Source: Pogostemon cablin
Taxonomy: Eukaryota > Streptophyta > Magnoliopsida > Lamiales > Lamiaceae
DNA: 64,000 bases
Assembly (NCBI GenBank): GCA_023678885.1
Contig: CM043009.1
Location: forward strand, 15,183,117 to 15,247,116
Reading direction: 5' to 3'
Positions 22,614 through 36,592 of this stretch are shown here, piece by piece. The notes below the pieces were generated by a model. That model made no database searches, was not told the DNA's origin, and was given only the letters and a program-made list of their open reading frames with translations. Position numbers and translations under genes: made by a program. Position 1 is the first letter of the stretch. Every line of letters starts with the position of its first letter.

Positions 22614-25600
22614 ATGGATTCTGATGCTGAAACTTTTGTAAAAGTCTATGGAAGAAGAAATAAAAGAAGTAAAACTTCTTTCCCTGAAACTTCCATTCAT
22701 GAAACTTCCAAGAATAAGACTACCGGGAGTTCAGTGAAAAGCAAGAAAACAACAACTGCTAATTTGAGAAATATAAGGTATCATTTTTTGTTTTTAGATG
22801 TATTTATTGTTCTTGTTCTCTTGTATTTATATTTTTTTATTTTGAAATTATAGTAAAATACCCAAGAACAAGCCTGATGGAAGTGCCGAGAAAATCAAGA
22901 AAATAACTCCTAATCAGAGAAATAAGAGGTATTGATTTTGTATTTTTAGTTTCGAAGGTTACTCTTTTCTATATATGAGGTTAATCTGCATGATGAGTTA
23001 GGTTACTCTGTATATTTTGATTCATTTTATGATGTGTGATGTATAAGGTTACTCTGTATAAATATTTAGTTTATTCTTTCTAGTTAATTAGGTTACTCTG
23101 TTTGCCTTCTTTTAGTTATATAAAGATGATCTTCTAAGTGTACTGATTTAAGAAATATGATAATTTATTTCATCGTCAAGATACTAGTCTTGAGTGCTAA
23201 AACTATCATAATTCATTGCTTGGATTTCCATGTGTTCTTCTAATATTGTCATGTGTCTATGTTGATACATATAATCTATTGAATCATGCAATTGTAAGAG
23301 ATGTGAATCATGCTATTGTGTATTTTATTTACTAATTTGGTTTACTATAATCTACAATTTCAATTACTCTTGCTGTTGAATTGGGTTACTACGTACCAGG
23401 TTTAAGTTGACTATTTAGAATCTTTATTTGTTTTCATTTGTCTATGTTTTGCGATGTTTGGTCAACAACTTTTAGGTTTCACTTTTCTATTAATTTTTTC
23501 TAGGAAATAAATAGATGGATTTGTAATTATTTTGTATCAAATTTGTTTGATGTGAAATTCTTTCTTCTTAAATTATGTTGTATCATTTCTTGTAGTCTTG
23601 TTGATGATGATAGCGACTTTGTGTCTGATGAGAGTCCTCCAGGGTATGTAAATTTCAATATATTGTAAGAAAAAAATAATTTATGTAATATTTTTTTTAG
23701 TTTTTTATGTTTAGTTATATTTATATTGCAGACAAGCTACTAAGAAGCCTGTTACTGAGAAACTTGTTACTAAGAAGCCTGTTACTGAGAAACCTGTTAC
23801 TAAGAAGCCTGTTACTAAGAAGCCTGTTACAAAGAAACATATTCCTAAGAAACCTAATAACAGGTATTGCATCTGTGTTCATAGGTGACTTTTATATTTA
23901 TTACTATGAACATTATTAATCATTATTTTTTTTAATTGCAGTGATAAGAAAGAAAAAAAGAGAGTTGATTACATACTAGAGGAAAAGTAATTTTCATTTA
24001 TTTATCTTTCTTTCTGATTTTTGTGTTTTGTGTCATATGATTTATTATGTTTATATTTTTTTTGTCCAGTGGTTTACTTAGCCATTGCAGGCCTAATGGT
24101 CTTAACAATGTTGTGCATATATTCAATGAAAAACAGAAGTCTAATGTCAGAGAACTTGGATTTGGTACCTTGTTGGAGTTACAAGTTAATAAATACGTTA
24201 ATGTAGATCTCATGGCATAGTTAGTTGATAACTTCAACAGTGGGAGTAGGATGTTAACCGTGGATAATTATCAGAGTTTTTATGTTACTCCAGACGATGT
24301 TTATGATGTTTTTATGTTGCTAAGGAACAAGGATATGAATGTGACAATGTTTACATGTCATGAAGGGTCAGAGTTTCTCAATTTCATTAAAGATGAATAT
24401 GATATAAAGGCCAAAATGCATTGTGGTTGTTGGAGTGATCTTCTTTTGAACAAGTTTAAGGATGGAGGAGTACATTTTAAAAAAATGTTTGTGTTATATG
24501 CTGTAAGTTCATTTCTTGCACCTGCTGTGAATGGGTCTGTGAAGAGTCGGCTTGCTAAATCATAGGAAAATGTGAATATGATTCCCAAACTTGATTGGTG
24601 CAAGTTCGTTTTGGATGAGTTGTTCTCTGCTATTTCCAAGTTTAAGCTAAGATCTAGTAGACACATTGGGGGATGTATTCTTCTATTGCAAATCATATAT
24701 TTTCATCGTATGATTTGGAGGGGAATACCGAAACCCATATCCATGCCTCTTATACTGCATTGGACCGATATTAAACTGACTTCAAGGAAGAAGGAAGAAT
24801 TGGAAGCTGGCAGATTTGGTATGGGCAAATTGAGTGACAGATATCCTTTATCTGTTAATGAAGTTGCCAAATCTGTTGATCTTGGAACCAGTTCATATGT
24901 TGTTACGGATGATGAACAGACAAAGGTATTGTATAATGCATTTCTTTAAATAGTTTTATATAGGTTAATAATATATATGAATACGATTATTCTTTTATAT
25001 GTCTTGGGTTACTCTTTAATATTTAACCTTGACTTTATGGGAATATAGAATTAATCTGTTGGTTTTATTTTTTCAGGAAATAGGCAATTTTTTGCATAGC
25101 CTTAAACATGATGCTGATACTTTTCTTAAGAAATATCAATCAAAGCGTGTTAAGCTTTCGAAACTTGGTCAAAAGGTAAAGGAGAATCAAAGTTCTACTC
25201 CTGAGGAATCTGATTCCCAGAAGTTCTTTGGTGATGAGAAAGTGTTGAAGTATATTGATAATATTGTAAAGCACTTCAAAGCAATAAAAAAACTAGCTGT
25301 AGAAATGCCTAGTTATAAGTTTACCCCGTCTCCACCCATGCCTTCTGATCTAGAGGAAGACTAGTTTGAGGCTGCAAAATAGCATTTTGACTTTGAAGAT
25401 GTCGAATTGGATGAAGATCTTGATGTTGAGGATGTGTCTCTTCAAGAATTAAGCGAAGCAAGAGATTCTATTCAAAGAAGAAGACCTCAGAGATATTCGA
25501 ATTTGGACAATATGGTTGAAGATGTAGGTTATGTTTCGAAATTCATGACCCGACACAAAAAGATTTTTGAAAGCATGCAGAAGGAGTTTAAGGAGGTTTT

Positions 25601-27340
25601 GGACTATATTTTCTATGATGCTGAAGTTTTAAGGGATCAGTAAGTGCACTTTTTCTTTATTAATATATTTTTTAAATATAATTTTGTCTTTTTATTAATA
25701 TTTTTTTAATATTTTATAATTCAAATAGGGATCGCTATTATCGAAGGGGGTTATTCCACTTTATTGAAAAAGATGACATTCTTTCAATGAAACGGAACTG
25801 CCAAATATATGATACGATCATTTATGCATGGATTGTGGAGGTGAATGCTGATTCATCTCATGATCTGCACAAACGAAGATTTGTTTTCAATATTGATCAT
25901 AGTGTAAGTATTTCTTTATTTTTTTTAATTGTGTAAACTTTTAAATAATCTAATGCAGTTTATTTATATATTCTTTAATTTTTTTGTAGAAATTGCTCCA
26001 ACAAACAATTGAATCAGATGATCCAAAAGACAACTATGATGATTTTAAAGGATACTAGGATTTATGGCTGGAGTCTTTCAAAGACATTTTATTAAGTGTT
26101 GAATTGGTATGATATATTGTTATTTTATATATCTGATATCTGATTACTCTTGAAATAATAATGCGGTTACTTTTTAGAGTTAATTAGGTTACTCATATCG
26201 TAGAAAAACTTTTATTTTCCTATTATTAATAGGATTACTCTTTATATTTGTTGAAGTTTTACATTCTTTATTTAATAAACTTGCTTAATATTTTTTAATG
26301 TTATTTTTATGTAGATTTTTATCCCAATGTGTTTGAAAATTATTACAATCTTGTAGTCATCAATTTGGTTGACTCCAAGATCCAATACTTGGACAACAAG
26401 AAGTGGTCAAATTCTGTAAAATAATACTACTATGAATCAACACGTTTCTTGGTAACATATTGATATTTTCTTATTTCTTTAAATTTAACATTTTAAAGTT
26501 TTTTATTTTTATTTCTTTTATTTTTTTAGGTCCAATTGATGATTCAGTATTTGGGTGATATAAATCATCCCAAAGCTCCTGAAATGATTGACTATGTGCA
26601 TGAGCCAGTTACGTTTAAATGGACTACATCAAGAGTAGATAATGATTGTGGTATTTATGCCATGCATCATATGAAGTACTTTGATGGATTTCCTTATACA
26701 ACTCCGGATTTCAATAAGGTATATTTTTCAATATATAGGTGCCTTCATTATTTATAAGCACTTTCGTATTTGTTCCAATGTAGATGAAGGTTTTAATACT
26801 TAATAATTATTAAATTATTTTTTCAAATAAGTTTGTTCCAATGTAGAAGTAACATAAATGATTTGTTCCAACTGTTGATTAGAAACAATGGTTTTACTAC
26901 TTTAGATTACTCTCTTACAGTTAATTGGATTACTCTTTCTGACAATCTAGGTCACTCTTTAATAATATGCTGCTCTTTATTTAGAATCTTTAACTTTGTT
27001 GGTTTCTGTTTCTTTCTTAATGCCTTCCATTATATTTTTCTATTTTCATTTGACAAAGATGTGGACATTTTAATAACTTATACATATCATGAGTCTTGGC
27101 TTGGGGGGCTAGTGGACTTTGAACATATTCCACCTTTGATTATTGCATTTTGATAATTGCATCTTATTGCACTTTGATTATTTCATCCTCTATTTTGATC
27201 AAGAACATCTCTGAGTATAAGGAAGATTAATTGAAGAGAAAATTGGAGAAGAAGGCGTTGGCTGGCGAGAAGTTAAAGATTTTAAATGAACATACATTGG
27301 GAAAGAGAAAAAGGATTCCCAGAAAACTTTCTATATAATA
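22614..27340 (+). pseudogene. Ulp1-like (C48) cysteine protease gene of the MULE, degenerate
   Basis: Multi-exon gene. Readable exons are 22614-22777, 22854-22928, 23596-23643, 23732-23863, 23942-23986, about 24070-24924, about 25077-25640, about 25728-25903, then the protease part near 26315-26420 and 26529-26720. Exon 4 encodes about seven KKPVT/EKPVT units. The exon at 24070 onward has ELGFGTLLEL, VDNFNSGSRM and FKKMFVLYAV, the pattern of the N-terminal domain (DUF1985/plant-mobile-domain-like) that precedes Ulp1 in transposon-borne plant ULP genes. The protease part has LVVINL...YLDN (the Asp strand) and NDCGIYAMHHMKYF (the Cys motif). Ulp1 enzymes cleave SUMO from proteins. In-frame stops at 24218, 24563, 25362 and 26056, and an Asn-Tyr-Tyr where the catalytic His-Tyr is expected, argue against activity. 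Confidence 0.8.
23741..23835 (+). repeat. 15 bp coding tandem repeat (KKPVT/EKPVT)
   Basis: About six to seven units of AAGAAGCCTGTTACT and variants inside exon 4 of the Ulp1-like gene, giving a lysine/proline-rich linker. Confidence 0.85.
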
Positions 27341-27659
27341 CTTAATTAGATTTGGTTCAGATTATGAAACTCCTATTTGTGTCATTGATTTGCAGGTACT
27401 CGAGGTAGTCTTCTGAAGTAAATGAATTTTGATTACTGGTAGATAGTCTGTTCGATTCACTGATTGTATAAGAAGTGCTCTACTTTTGATTCACTGATTT
27501 GTGAAATGTATGATTACTATTTGAACTTTGATATATGAAATTTGTGTATGTATTTTGAAATTCGTATTTGATTTCTATAAAATTAAAATATTTTCTCATT
27601 TGCACTCTTCTCATTTATTGTTTGATAGCTTATATTGTGATAAACCAATTCCAACAGGT

Positions 27660-27815
27660 ATTGTTACAAAAGTGAAATGTGTATACTCAGATTTAGGTTA
27701 CTCTATCTAATTATTAGGATTACTCTTTTTAATAATTTAGGTTACTCCTTTCTCAATGACAGAGAATATGATTCTGAATATATGTAATAAGCACAAAAGG
27801 TGATCCCTGTTACAA
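27660..27815 (+). repeat. MULE non-coding module 1 with three GGTTACTCT-type motifs
   Basis: Motifs at about 27696 (GGTTACTCT), 27719 (GGATTACTCT) and 27742 (GGTTACTCC), spaced about 23 bp apart, then CTTTCTCAATGACAGAGAAT and AAGCACAAAAGGTGATCCCT. The whole module of about 125 bp recurs at 28640-28805 and 31240-31470. Confidence 0.8.
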
Positions 27816-28639
27816 AAAAATTATTCTGCTTCTGAATTAAGATGAAAGATGAAAATCACAACTCAGCATAATAAGGTCTTCTTTGACAGACTTTCTTATC
27901 CCTTTCAATCATTTTTACCTCATGCGAAAGTCCCTGAGATTTAGGGCTTTTGTATTTGTAATTGAGATCTATATATTAACAACAGATATGGCATTATTGA
28001 TGAATTATATTTGGAATGAAATGGGAGATTCTATGTGGATGGTGGATGAGCTACTGTTCCTTAGGAAGATACTTAGTTTTGAAGATTTCATTCTAAACAT
28101 CGATTGTGGATTTCAATGTCCATTAGCTGTCATATAGAATCATAGATGTACTTGCTCATTTCTGTGATAAAACACCATGGACAACAAATAGTATAGTCGC
28201 GAGCGTATATAAATTGAAATTACGTAGTAAAAATAAGCCCCGTGTGTTCAAGCTACATGTTTTTGGTATTGTGTGGAGAATTCAGAATGTAGTTTATCCA
28301 TGTTTAGTTTTTTCCCTTAAATGAATAACCTTTGTCGGTATAACTATGCAGTACTCTCTGTGGCCTTCCTGTGGAAGAATTTTCAGGCATATTCAATGGT
28401 ACTAAATTAATGTTTCTGAAACTAATGTTTTCAGTTACTGTCTGCTATGTCACATAGCTAACTTGAAATTTTCGGCATGCAGACAGAAAAGCTCTTTCCA
28501 ATCGGCTTTAATGCTCTCATCAGGTACTTTAGTTATTTTTTTTCAGTTTACTTTTCAATCGAACACTTCCTCACCATATCCATATTCATCACAAACTTCC
28601 CTTCTGCTGCTTTATCATCACTTTGTAATCAGTTATAAA

Positions 28640-28805
28640 GTGATCCCTGCTACAAAAGTAGAATTTTTAATACTCAGATTTAGGTTACTCTATCGAATTA
28701 TTTAGAGTACTCTTTTTAATAAACTAGGTTACTCCTTTCTCAATGATAGAGAATATGGTGGTGAATATGTGTTATAAGCACAAAAGCTAATCCCTGCTAC
28801 AAAAA
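28640..28805 (+). repeat. MULE non-coding module 2
   Basis: Same order as module 1: GGTTACTCT near 28683, a drifted GAGTACTCT near 28705, GGTTACTCC near 28728, then the CAATGATAGAGAATATG and AAGCACAAAAGCTAATCCCTG phrases. Confidence 0.8.
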
Positions 28806-31239
28806 TCACAGAAATCATATAAATCTTCACTAATCAGGTGAAATGCTTATAATCAAATATGTAAAATATTATATCAATTGTTTTATTTTTGTTTTGAACA
28901 TTACAAAAGAATACTAAATCAAATGCTTATTTCATGTTTTCATTGCATTTGTGCTACTCTTCTTTTGTGCTTTTGAACTTTGTAGACCACTCTTTATTCT
29001 CTTATTTCTTCCCTTTGTCTTTGCACGTGTAGGATCCAAAACAGCTATGGATGATGTGGATTGTATTGTATCTTCAATTTCTTCATCAATCCTTACTAGT
29101 GCTTTCATTTTCTTCAAATCTCTTGTATAAGATTCTTCAATTGCCTCCCTTGCTTGTTGATTATCTTCACATAACAAGACCAAAGTATAATACTTCTGGG
29201 TCATTTGATGCCTCCATGGTGTAGCTTTATCTTTGTCCATTGCTGGAAGTTCCTTGTTAATTCTATCCCACACTTCAGATTTTGCAAGTTTTGTCCATCT
29301 TTTCATTATATAAGACTCGGGAATCAGCTTCACTAAATTTATGAGTAGAACATTCAAACTGTGGTGGCACAAGAGATCCATTTCTTCGAATTTCTTGCAG
29401 GTGCACTGCATGAACTTTAAATGAGTATAAAAAACAACTCTCATGAGCTTACCATCTTCAGGCTCACCAACATTGTATGCTATAGTGCTGTCTTCAAATG
29501 CACACACTTTAGTGGTAATATTTAAGCATTTTAAGAACTCCTTTTCAAATTCTCTGAAAATTGACTATGTGTAAACTTCTGCAGCATGTTTTATCAAGCT
29601 TTTTTTCCCAAGAAAGTATAAGTTTCTGTTCTTGTCCCATTAAATTCATCCAACACTTCATTATTCCTCCAATTCTTGACTACGTCCTTGAAGATTCTGT
29701 AAAATTCTGCCAAGTTTGTGTCTTTTCTTATATTAAACCCTATTGCATGATTTGTACTCTCACTTCGTTGTGATGATAACATACTAGCAGAGAAGTAATT
29801 TTTATTCAATGTTGTGCACCACTTATCCTTCACACCATACATTTTCTTTAACCATGTGTGAGTTTGTAAATTATATTTTTTTTATCATACTATCCCAACA
29901 TAATTCAAAGTCTTCCTCATCAACACATCCTGACAAACATCTATTGAAAAGATCAAGAAAATCATGGTTACCTTTTATTTTTCCAAAATTACCCATAGCC
30001 TTTTCATATATGTGCCACAAACATAATCTGTGTCTAGTTTCTAAAAATATTTGCAAACATTGAAATATTAGGGTTACTCTTTTGCAGCAGCATAGATTAC
30101 TATATAATGTAATGTAGACTACTCAATGAATTTTAATGTTAATGAATGAGTTTTCTAATCATCTTACCTTTGGTATTGCAGAAGCAATTGCATGGTCTTG
30201 ATCAGTGAAGATTGTTACTGGATATTTGTCTTCTATTGATTTTCTGAATTATGTAAATAGCCACTCAAAGGTTCATGTTCTCTCATCTGATGTAAAAGCA
30301 CACCCAAACATGACATTTTTCCTATGGTTGTTCACTCCAACAAAAGGTGCACATATTAGATCATATTTATTAGTTCTGTAGGTTGTATAAAAAATAACCA
30401 CATCTCCGTATAGCAAGTAATCTTCCTTCATTATTGGGTCTCTCCAAAAAATGCATACCAATCTTGACTGTTCATCTAGCACAAAACTATAAAAGAAGTT
30501 CGGATTTTGAGAATTTTCCTCTTTCAATTTGTTGAGCAATGTTTGTGCATCTCCTCCCTCAATAATCTTTCTTTTCAAAGCATCAACAAGGTTTGTGTGG
30601 TCTTTCATGGTATGACCTATTTTATCATGACCACCTGCTTCATTTACCATGTAGTGATAAGATTCTGCTGCTCCCATTCCCGAATTTATAACATGCTCAA
30701 TCACTGCTGCAGTTTCAGCAGTTATTTGTCTTTCTGAACGGTGTAAGTGACCCCATTCCTTTCTTGTTAGCTCATGATTGTGCTCAATGTTGTGTTTAAT
30801 AAATACACAATCTCCCAATTCATTTATTTTTACTAACATTGATGCCTTGCAATCTATTCTTGTAATACCAACTCTATATTTTTTTTGTGTTTCCTTTTGT
30901 GGTCTAAATCCTTCACATGAGCACAAATAGACCTTTTCTGTTGGATATCCTTTGGTTGAATATCTTGTAGTTCCTTTACGTGTACTAAATCCAACTAATC
31001 TAGCATGCTCACGATACAAATCATAAATCTCATTCATTGTATCTCTAGTCATGCCAAGTAGACATCCATTTATTTTCTCATGTTCTGCAGTTAATGTTTA
31101 ATAAGAGTAAGACATGATTAATTTTTCAGATTGAGTGAATGCTATTGTAGTAAGTAATTTCAGATATAAGGAAATAAGAAATAACATAAATATTTCTAAC
31201 AATTTATTAGAAACAGTTGTTTTAAATGCATGCACTATG

Positions 31240-31470
<231 letters not shown>

Positions 31471-33192
31471 CAACTCCACATATTCTGTACTATAAAATTT
31501 TCACCTTTTCATGGTCTTGTAGTTCCTTATTTTCATCTCAAAAAAAGGTACAGATTAATCTTCTATAGTTTGTCCAACAGGGCTTTGAGCAATACAAGGA
31601 AGAAGCAAAACAAGTGCCACAATCAAGCGAAGTGCAAGGAATATATTTTTTTGAATCAAAGAGGCAAAATCTATCCTTGTAATGTACCCAATATATTGTG
31701 CATACAAGGTTTGAAAAATCAAATCAACAAAATCAACAGGAAAATGAGACATAAGGTTGATTTTAACCTTTAATTGCATATGTCAACCACAGTCCTATAC
31801 TGTAACATTAGAGATTTTCGAGAATTTTCCTCATTTATAAAATATATATATAAGCATATGCAGTAGAAATGACAGTTTGCTAGTAGGGAGGAGTGTATTT
31901 AAGGATTTTGACATTCTAAACATTGTTAACCTCCAAGCAGTTAACCACATATTCCCTAATAATTTTCTACATCTGATTCCCAACTCAATCATGACTTCTA
32001 ATGTTTAATTTTAATCTTTTGAAGAAGCAATTCAATCATGTAAGCAGGAGTAATACCATTTCAACTTTGTTTTAAGCAATGCAGTAGAGAAAAAACTTTG
32101 TTTCCATATTTTTAGCAGCCTCTAATGTGTAAAATAAATATTTCAATCATACAATGTTTTCTATATAAGGTACTATTTAGTATTAAATTATACTAACAGT
32201 TATACTCTAGAAATCTCAATTGGGGATATACATACTGCACAACTACCAGATATATTCTACAAAGTTGAAATCTCAGAAAATAACAAGGTATCGAAAACAC
32301 ATTACAATCTAATACCAAAAAATTATAAGGAAATGGAGAATGTGTTTGCATTATCACGAAATGGAGTACATTGTTTTTTAGAAATTTCTTACCTTCATTC
32401 GAAGCATTGTTATTGTCTACAAATGTTTCTTTTTCAATGACTCCTACGAATTTAAGAAAGGTGATGAACAAATTAACAAAATCTAACATTCAACCTCTTA
32501 GAAATTGACGAAAATTGAAGGAAATTTAACCTGTATTGAATTCAGTTTCTTCTAGTAGGTTCTCCATTCACAAATTCTCTTCAACCACAAATCAGATAAA
32601 GAGTATCCTTGATTACGCGACATTCATACAAATTTCATTCAATTTTTGTAGAATACTCTAAATCAATATCCTAGGGCTTGATAATTGTAGAGATTATGTA
32701 GAGATTTTGTAAAGATTTAGCTTCAGACTTCAGATGCTTCGCGCGAGATTTCTTCGATTTTTGGCCACTGTGAGCTTCAGATATATATATTCAACCCGCC
32801 TATTATATATTCTGTGTTTTCATTTATTTAGATATAACTTCACATTTTTTTGTTTATCTCAAAATCTATGCACATAATAATATGGAGTAATACTTTTACG
32901 ATACCATAAAATTACTGCTTGTTTTTTCTATAAAATTTATCCAATGTGTTATAAATAATTACTATATTTTTAGGAATATATTTATATATATATAATATTT
33001 AAATAATATTTTAATCAAATTTTATTCAAATTATTTAAATAATTTAAATAAATTACAGACCCTTTAAATAATTTAATCAATTTTCAAACCTCTGGTCTCA
33101 AAAAATTACAATGTGATAATCCTTCTGCCTACTTTAAAATTTTTGGAAATATCCACGATATTTCCATGATATATCTGTATGTGGAGAGTACC

Positions 33193-35988
33193 GATATTGA
33201 TATTGAAAAAAAAGATATATCTTTTTGATTTCGAGGATATATCGGTAACAATATTGATATCGATTTTCACAGTTCAAATTTTTTTAGATGTCGAGATATA
33301 TCGAGAAAATAATGCTAAAATATCAAGGATATATCGAAAATATCAAAAAATTATCCATATATTTTTAAAAAAATTTAATGATTTTTTATTTTATTGTTAC
33401 CAACTAAAATAATTTTTTTCATTAATTTGATCAATTAAAAAATAAAATAGAGCTACATTTGCATGAAATTATTAAAACTGTTTTATTTTATTTAACTAAT
33501 TATCACTTATTATCACTTTTCATTAAGATTATTACTACTAAGTAAATGAGGAGTTTTCTTTCATGTACACAGTGTGATAGTATGACTTTAGACTGTTTAA
33601 ATATGTTATAATTAATTTGCTTATCATATGTTATGAATTTTATTGAGATTTAGACTTTAGACTTTTTAAATATACATTGTAATTGATTTGCTTATCATAT
33701 GTTATAAGTTTTATTGAAATTTTAAATTTTATTTATATATTAAAATTAGTTAAAATATATTGCAAAGTTAAATAATTATTTTTTTTTAAGTTTCCGTAAT
33801 TTTTTTTTATTTTTACCGATATTGATATCGATATTCTATATATCCATCGATATATCAGTAAATTTGAGGTACCGATATTTTTACCGATATCGATGTTTTA
33901 AATCTTGTGGGTAATTATATATGTAGTGAGTAGTGAGTCATATGTGGGACCATTTTACTAAAAGAAGAAAATTGATACATTTGGAGTGAACACCCAAAAT
34001 GGTAAAATAAAGACCTTTAGGATGGACGGAAAAAAAATTAAAAAATAAATAAATTAAACATCAACCATGTTCGTTCAATGCACCAGTTATGATTGCTAGT
34101 TTTTATTAAAAATGTAAAGTTGACTAATAATATATAAATGCATTTGTATTTATTAAATAAAATATTTCAAATATAAAATAAAATTTTTACAATCCTCATA
34201 ACACGCGGGTACTATACTAGTCTAAATATAACTCAACATTATTTAGGTAAAATCATAAATAAGACTGCCCACAGAAGGACGGACAACACATATACATAGG
34301 GGAGCAATTGTGATCACCTAAATTTTTGACATGTGTTATAATCAACTAGTAATTCGTCTGTGCATTGCACGGCTACATTTTATTTAAAAAAAATTTGTTA
34401 CACGTAGTTATGTCCATTTGTATGGGTACGAAAATTAAAAATTATTTCTATAATATATAATGTAAAAAGAAAATAGGAATAAATTGGTAATTTAAATAGA
34501 AAGTAAATAAAATTAAGGTCCGACTAAATACACACCCCTTTTTATTAAATGCACACCCCTATTAATATATTTTAAAAAAGTCTATATTATCCTTAATTTA
34601 TTAAATACACACCTTTTTAATGAAATTAAATTTATACACTTATATCTTAAAAAAACCTTAATACAATACCGTAGAAAGATCTTCAAGCTTATTCTGTTTA
34701 AATCTAGAATGTTATATCTTCAAACTTTTTTATTTAAAATCCAGAATATGTTGTATTCGAAGGTATAATTTTTTGTTACCCCACCCCACTCCCACCCACC
34801 CTGTTCGTTTTGAACTTAGAACTTCTCACCATCAACACATCATATTAATGCATTAAAAGGAATTGTTGAATCACACAAGCACAGAAGATTAAAATAAACA
34901 TTATTAATCATAATCTTGTGATTACGAATATTTTCAAGGCCATAGATGAATATAATGTTATGTATTGTTTTGATGCCTATTTCTTTTTCCATCCATTTTA
35001 TTTAAAATTCAGAATCTAAATCAATGATTTTGTACGGTTTCTGAAAATTTATCAACAATCTTGATCTATTCCTAATCTTGACACTTCTCTTAATTTTTAT
35101 TTAATTTTTAATACTCACATTCGTACACACGCATTTGGGAATATTTCAGAAGCAATGAGTCGCTTCTCAATAATTAGAAAAAATCAGATTAAAGCCACAA
35201 CCAGATATGCGCCTCCGCCGCTGTATTGTCATGGGAAGGGCCTTATCATCTTCCCCTAAAATTCCTGCATTCAACACGTATTCTATTCTGATCAATTAAA
35301 GCTGAAACTATAAATTTACAACATAATTTATTAGAGAAATTTGCAGTTTTAGTTTCTAATAAAGATTGTATTAATTTCAATCGTTTTTTATTCTTTTTAT
35401 CTCATATTTAGAAAAATATAATTATTCATGTATAAATTCAAAGTGGGATGTGTATGATTTTAATTTAAAAGGATATTTTTGTAATTTTAGGGGGTATATA
35501 TATTATAAAATTAGGAAATACAAGGTTAAAAGGGGGTGTGTATTTAATAAAAAGTGGTGTGTATTTAACAAATTACTTATAAAATTATTGAGAATAATGA
35601 ATAAAATATAAAAAAAGTAATAAAGTTGTTGTGATTGATAAGTAATAGAGTAAAAAGTAAGTAAAATGTACAAAGTATTTTAATTATTATTATTAATGAA
35701 ATAAATACATGGAACACCTTAAAATAAAATATATTATAAATTCATGGGTCGGAGAAAGTATTATTAATAAAATTTGTAAGTTTTAATTTAGACTTCATGC
35801 ATGAATATAAGATAAAGGCAAATACTTATTATAAATGACTTCCGTTCATATATGAGCTCTAATTTATGGATTACTCTTTAATACTTCATATAAGAAATTA
35901 TTATTCACAAATGAACTCTAATTTATCGATTACTCTTTAATATATATAAGAAATTATTTTTTAAGATATGAACTATTACTTTTTTAAA
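33193..35988. other. Copy 2 intergenic block, no gene seen
   Basis: Collinear with about 3240-5915 of copy 1. It keeps ATATCGAT-rich DNA at 33193-33360 that was replaced in copy 1. At about 34344-34372 it holds a short Helitron-like end on the minus strand (ACTAGTAATTCG, then the TGTGCATTGCACGG hairpin) that is missing from copy 1. ORFs here are short and AT-driven. Confidence 0.5.
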
Positions 35989-36270
35989 CTAGCATTTCAC
36001 CCGTGTGTTGCATGGAAATAAGTTATCACAATGTTATTGAATTTTATTTAATAATTAGAATTCTATTTGAATTGAAATATATTATGTATATGTAACTATT
36101 AATTTTTTTAATATTATTTAAATTATACGTTATTATATTTGAAAATTTTAATATCTGAAACTTAGAAGTTGTGGTATGGTGATTGGAGTACTTCATTCTT
36201 CTTACGAATGCTGTTACATTTACTATTTGCACAAGATTAAGATATTGCATTTATTGTGTAGTGGGTTGAG

Positions 36271-36392
<122 letters not shown>

Positions 36393-36427
36393 TCTTTTGT
36401 GTAGGTCTCATTTATCAAAAAAAGAAA

Positions 36428-36592
36428 ATGTAACAATATTTGTGAGACGCCCTATTTGGTAAAATGTAACAACACTTCTTGGACAATATATTCCTTTCGT
36501 CCCACCCAATTTGTATTAAAAAATATATTATCTTCGTTCCATTAGTGTTGTTATATTTTATCAAATAGGGCGTCTCACAAATATTGTTATAT
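36428..36592. mobile_element. Foldback MITE with long arms
   Basis: The arm ATTTGTGAGACGCCCTATTT and onward (36437-36475) is inverted at 36544-36582 (...AAATAGGGCGTCTCACAAAT). A CTTTCGTCCCACC / CTTCGTTCC core lies between. A diverged relative lies at about 37360-37520. Confidence 0.65.

Noticed and set aside
22614..27340. Calling the plus-strand MULE gene a VANC gene
   Set aside because: It carries a Ulp1 domain and lies in a FAR1-type MULE, not a VANDAL. Only the analogy of motif clusters is supported.
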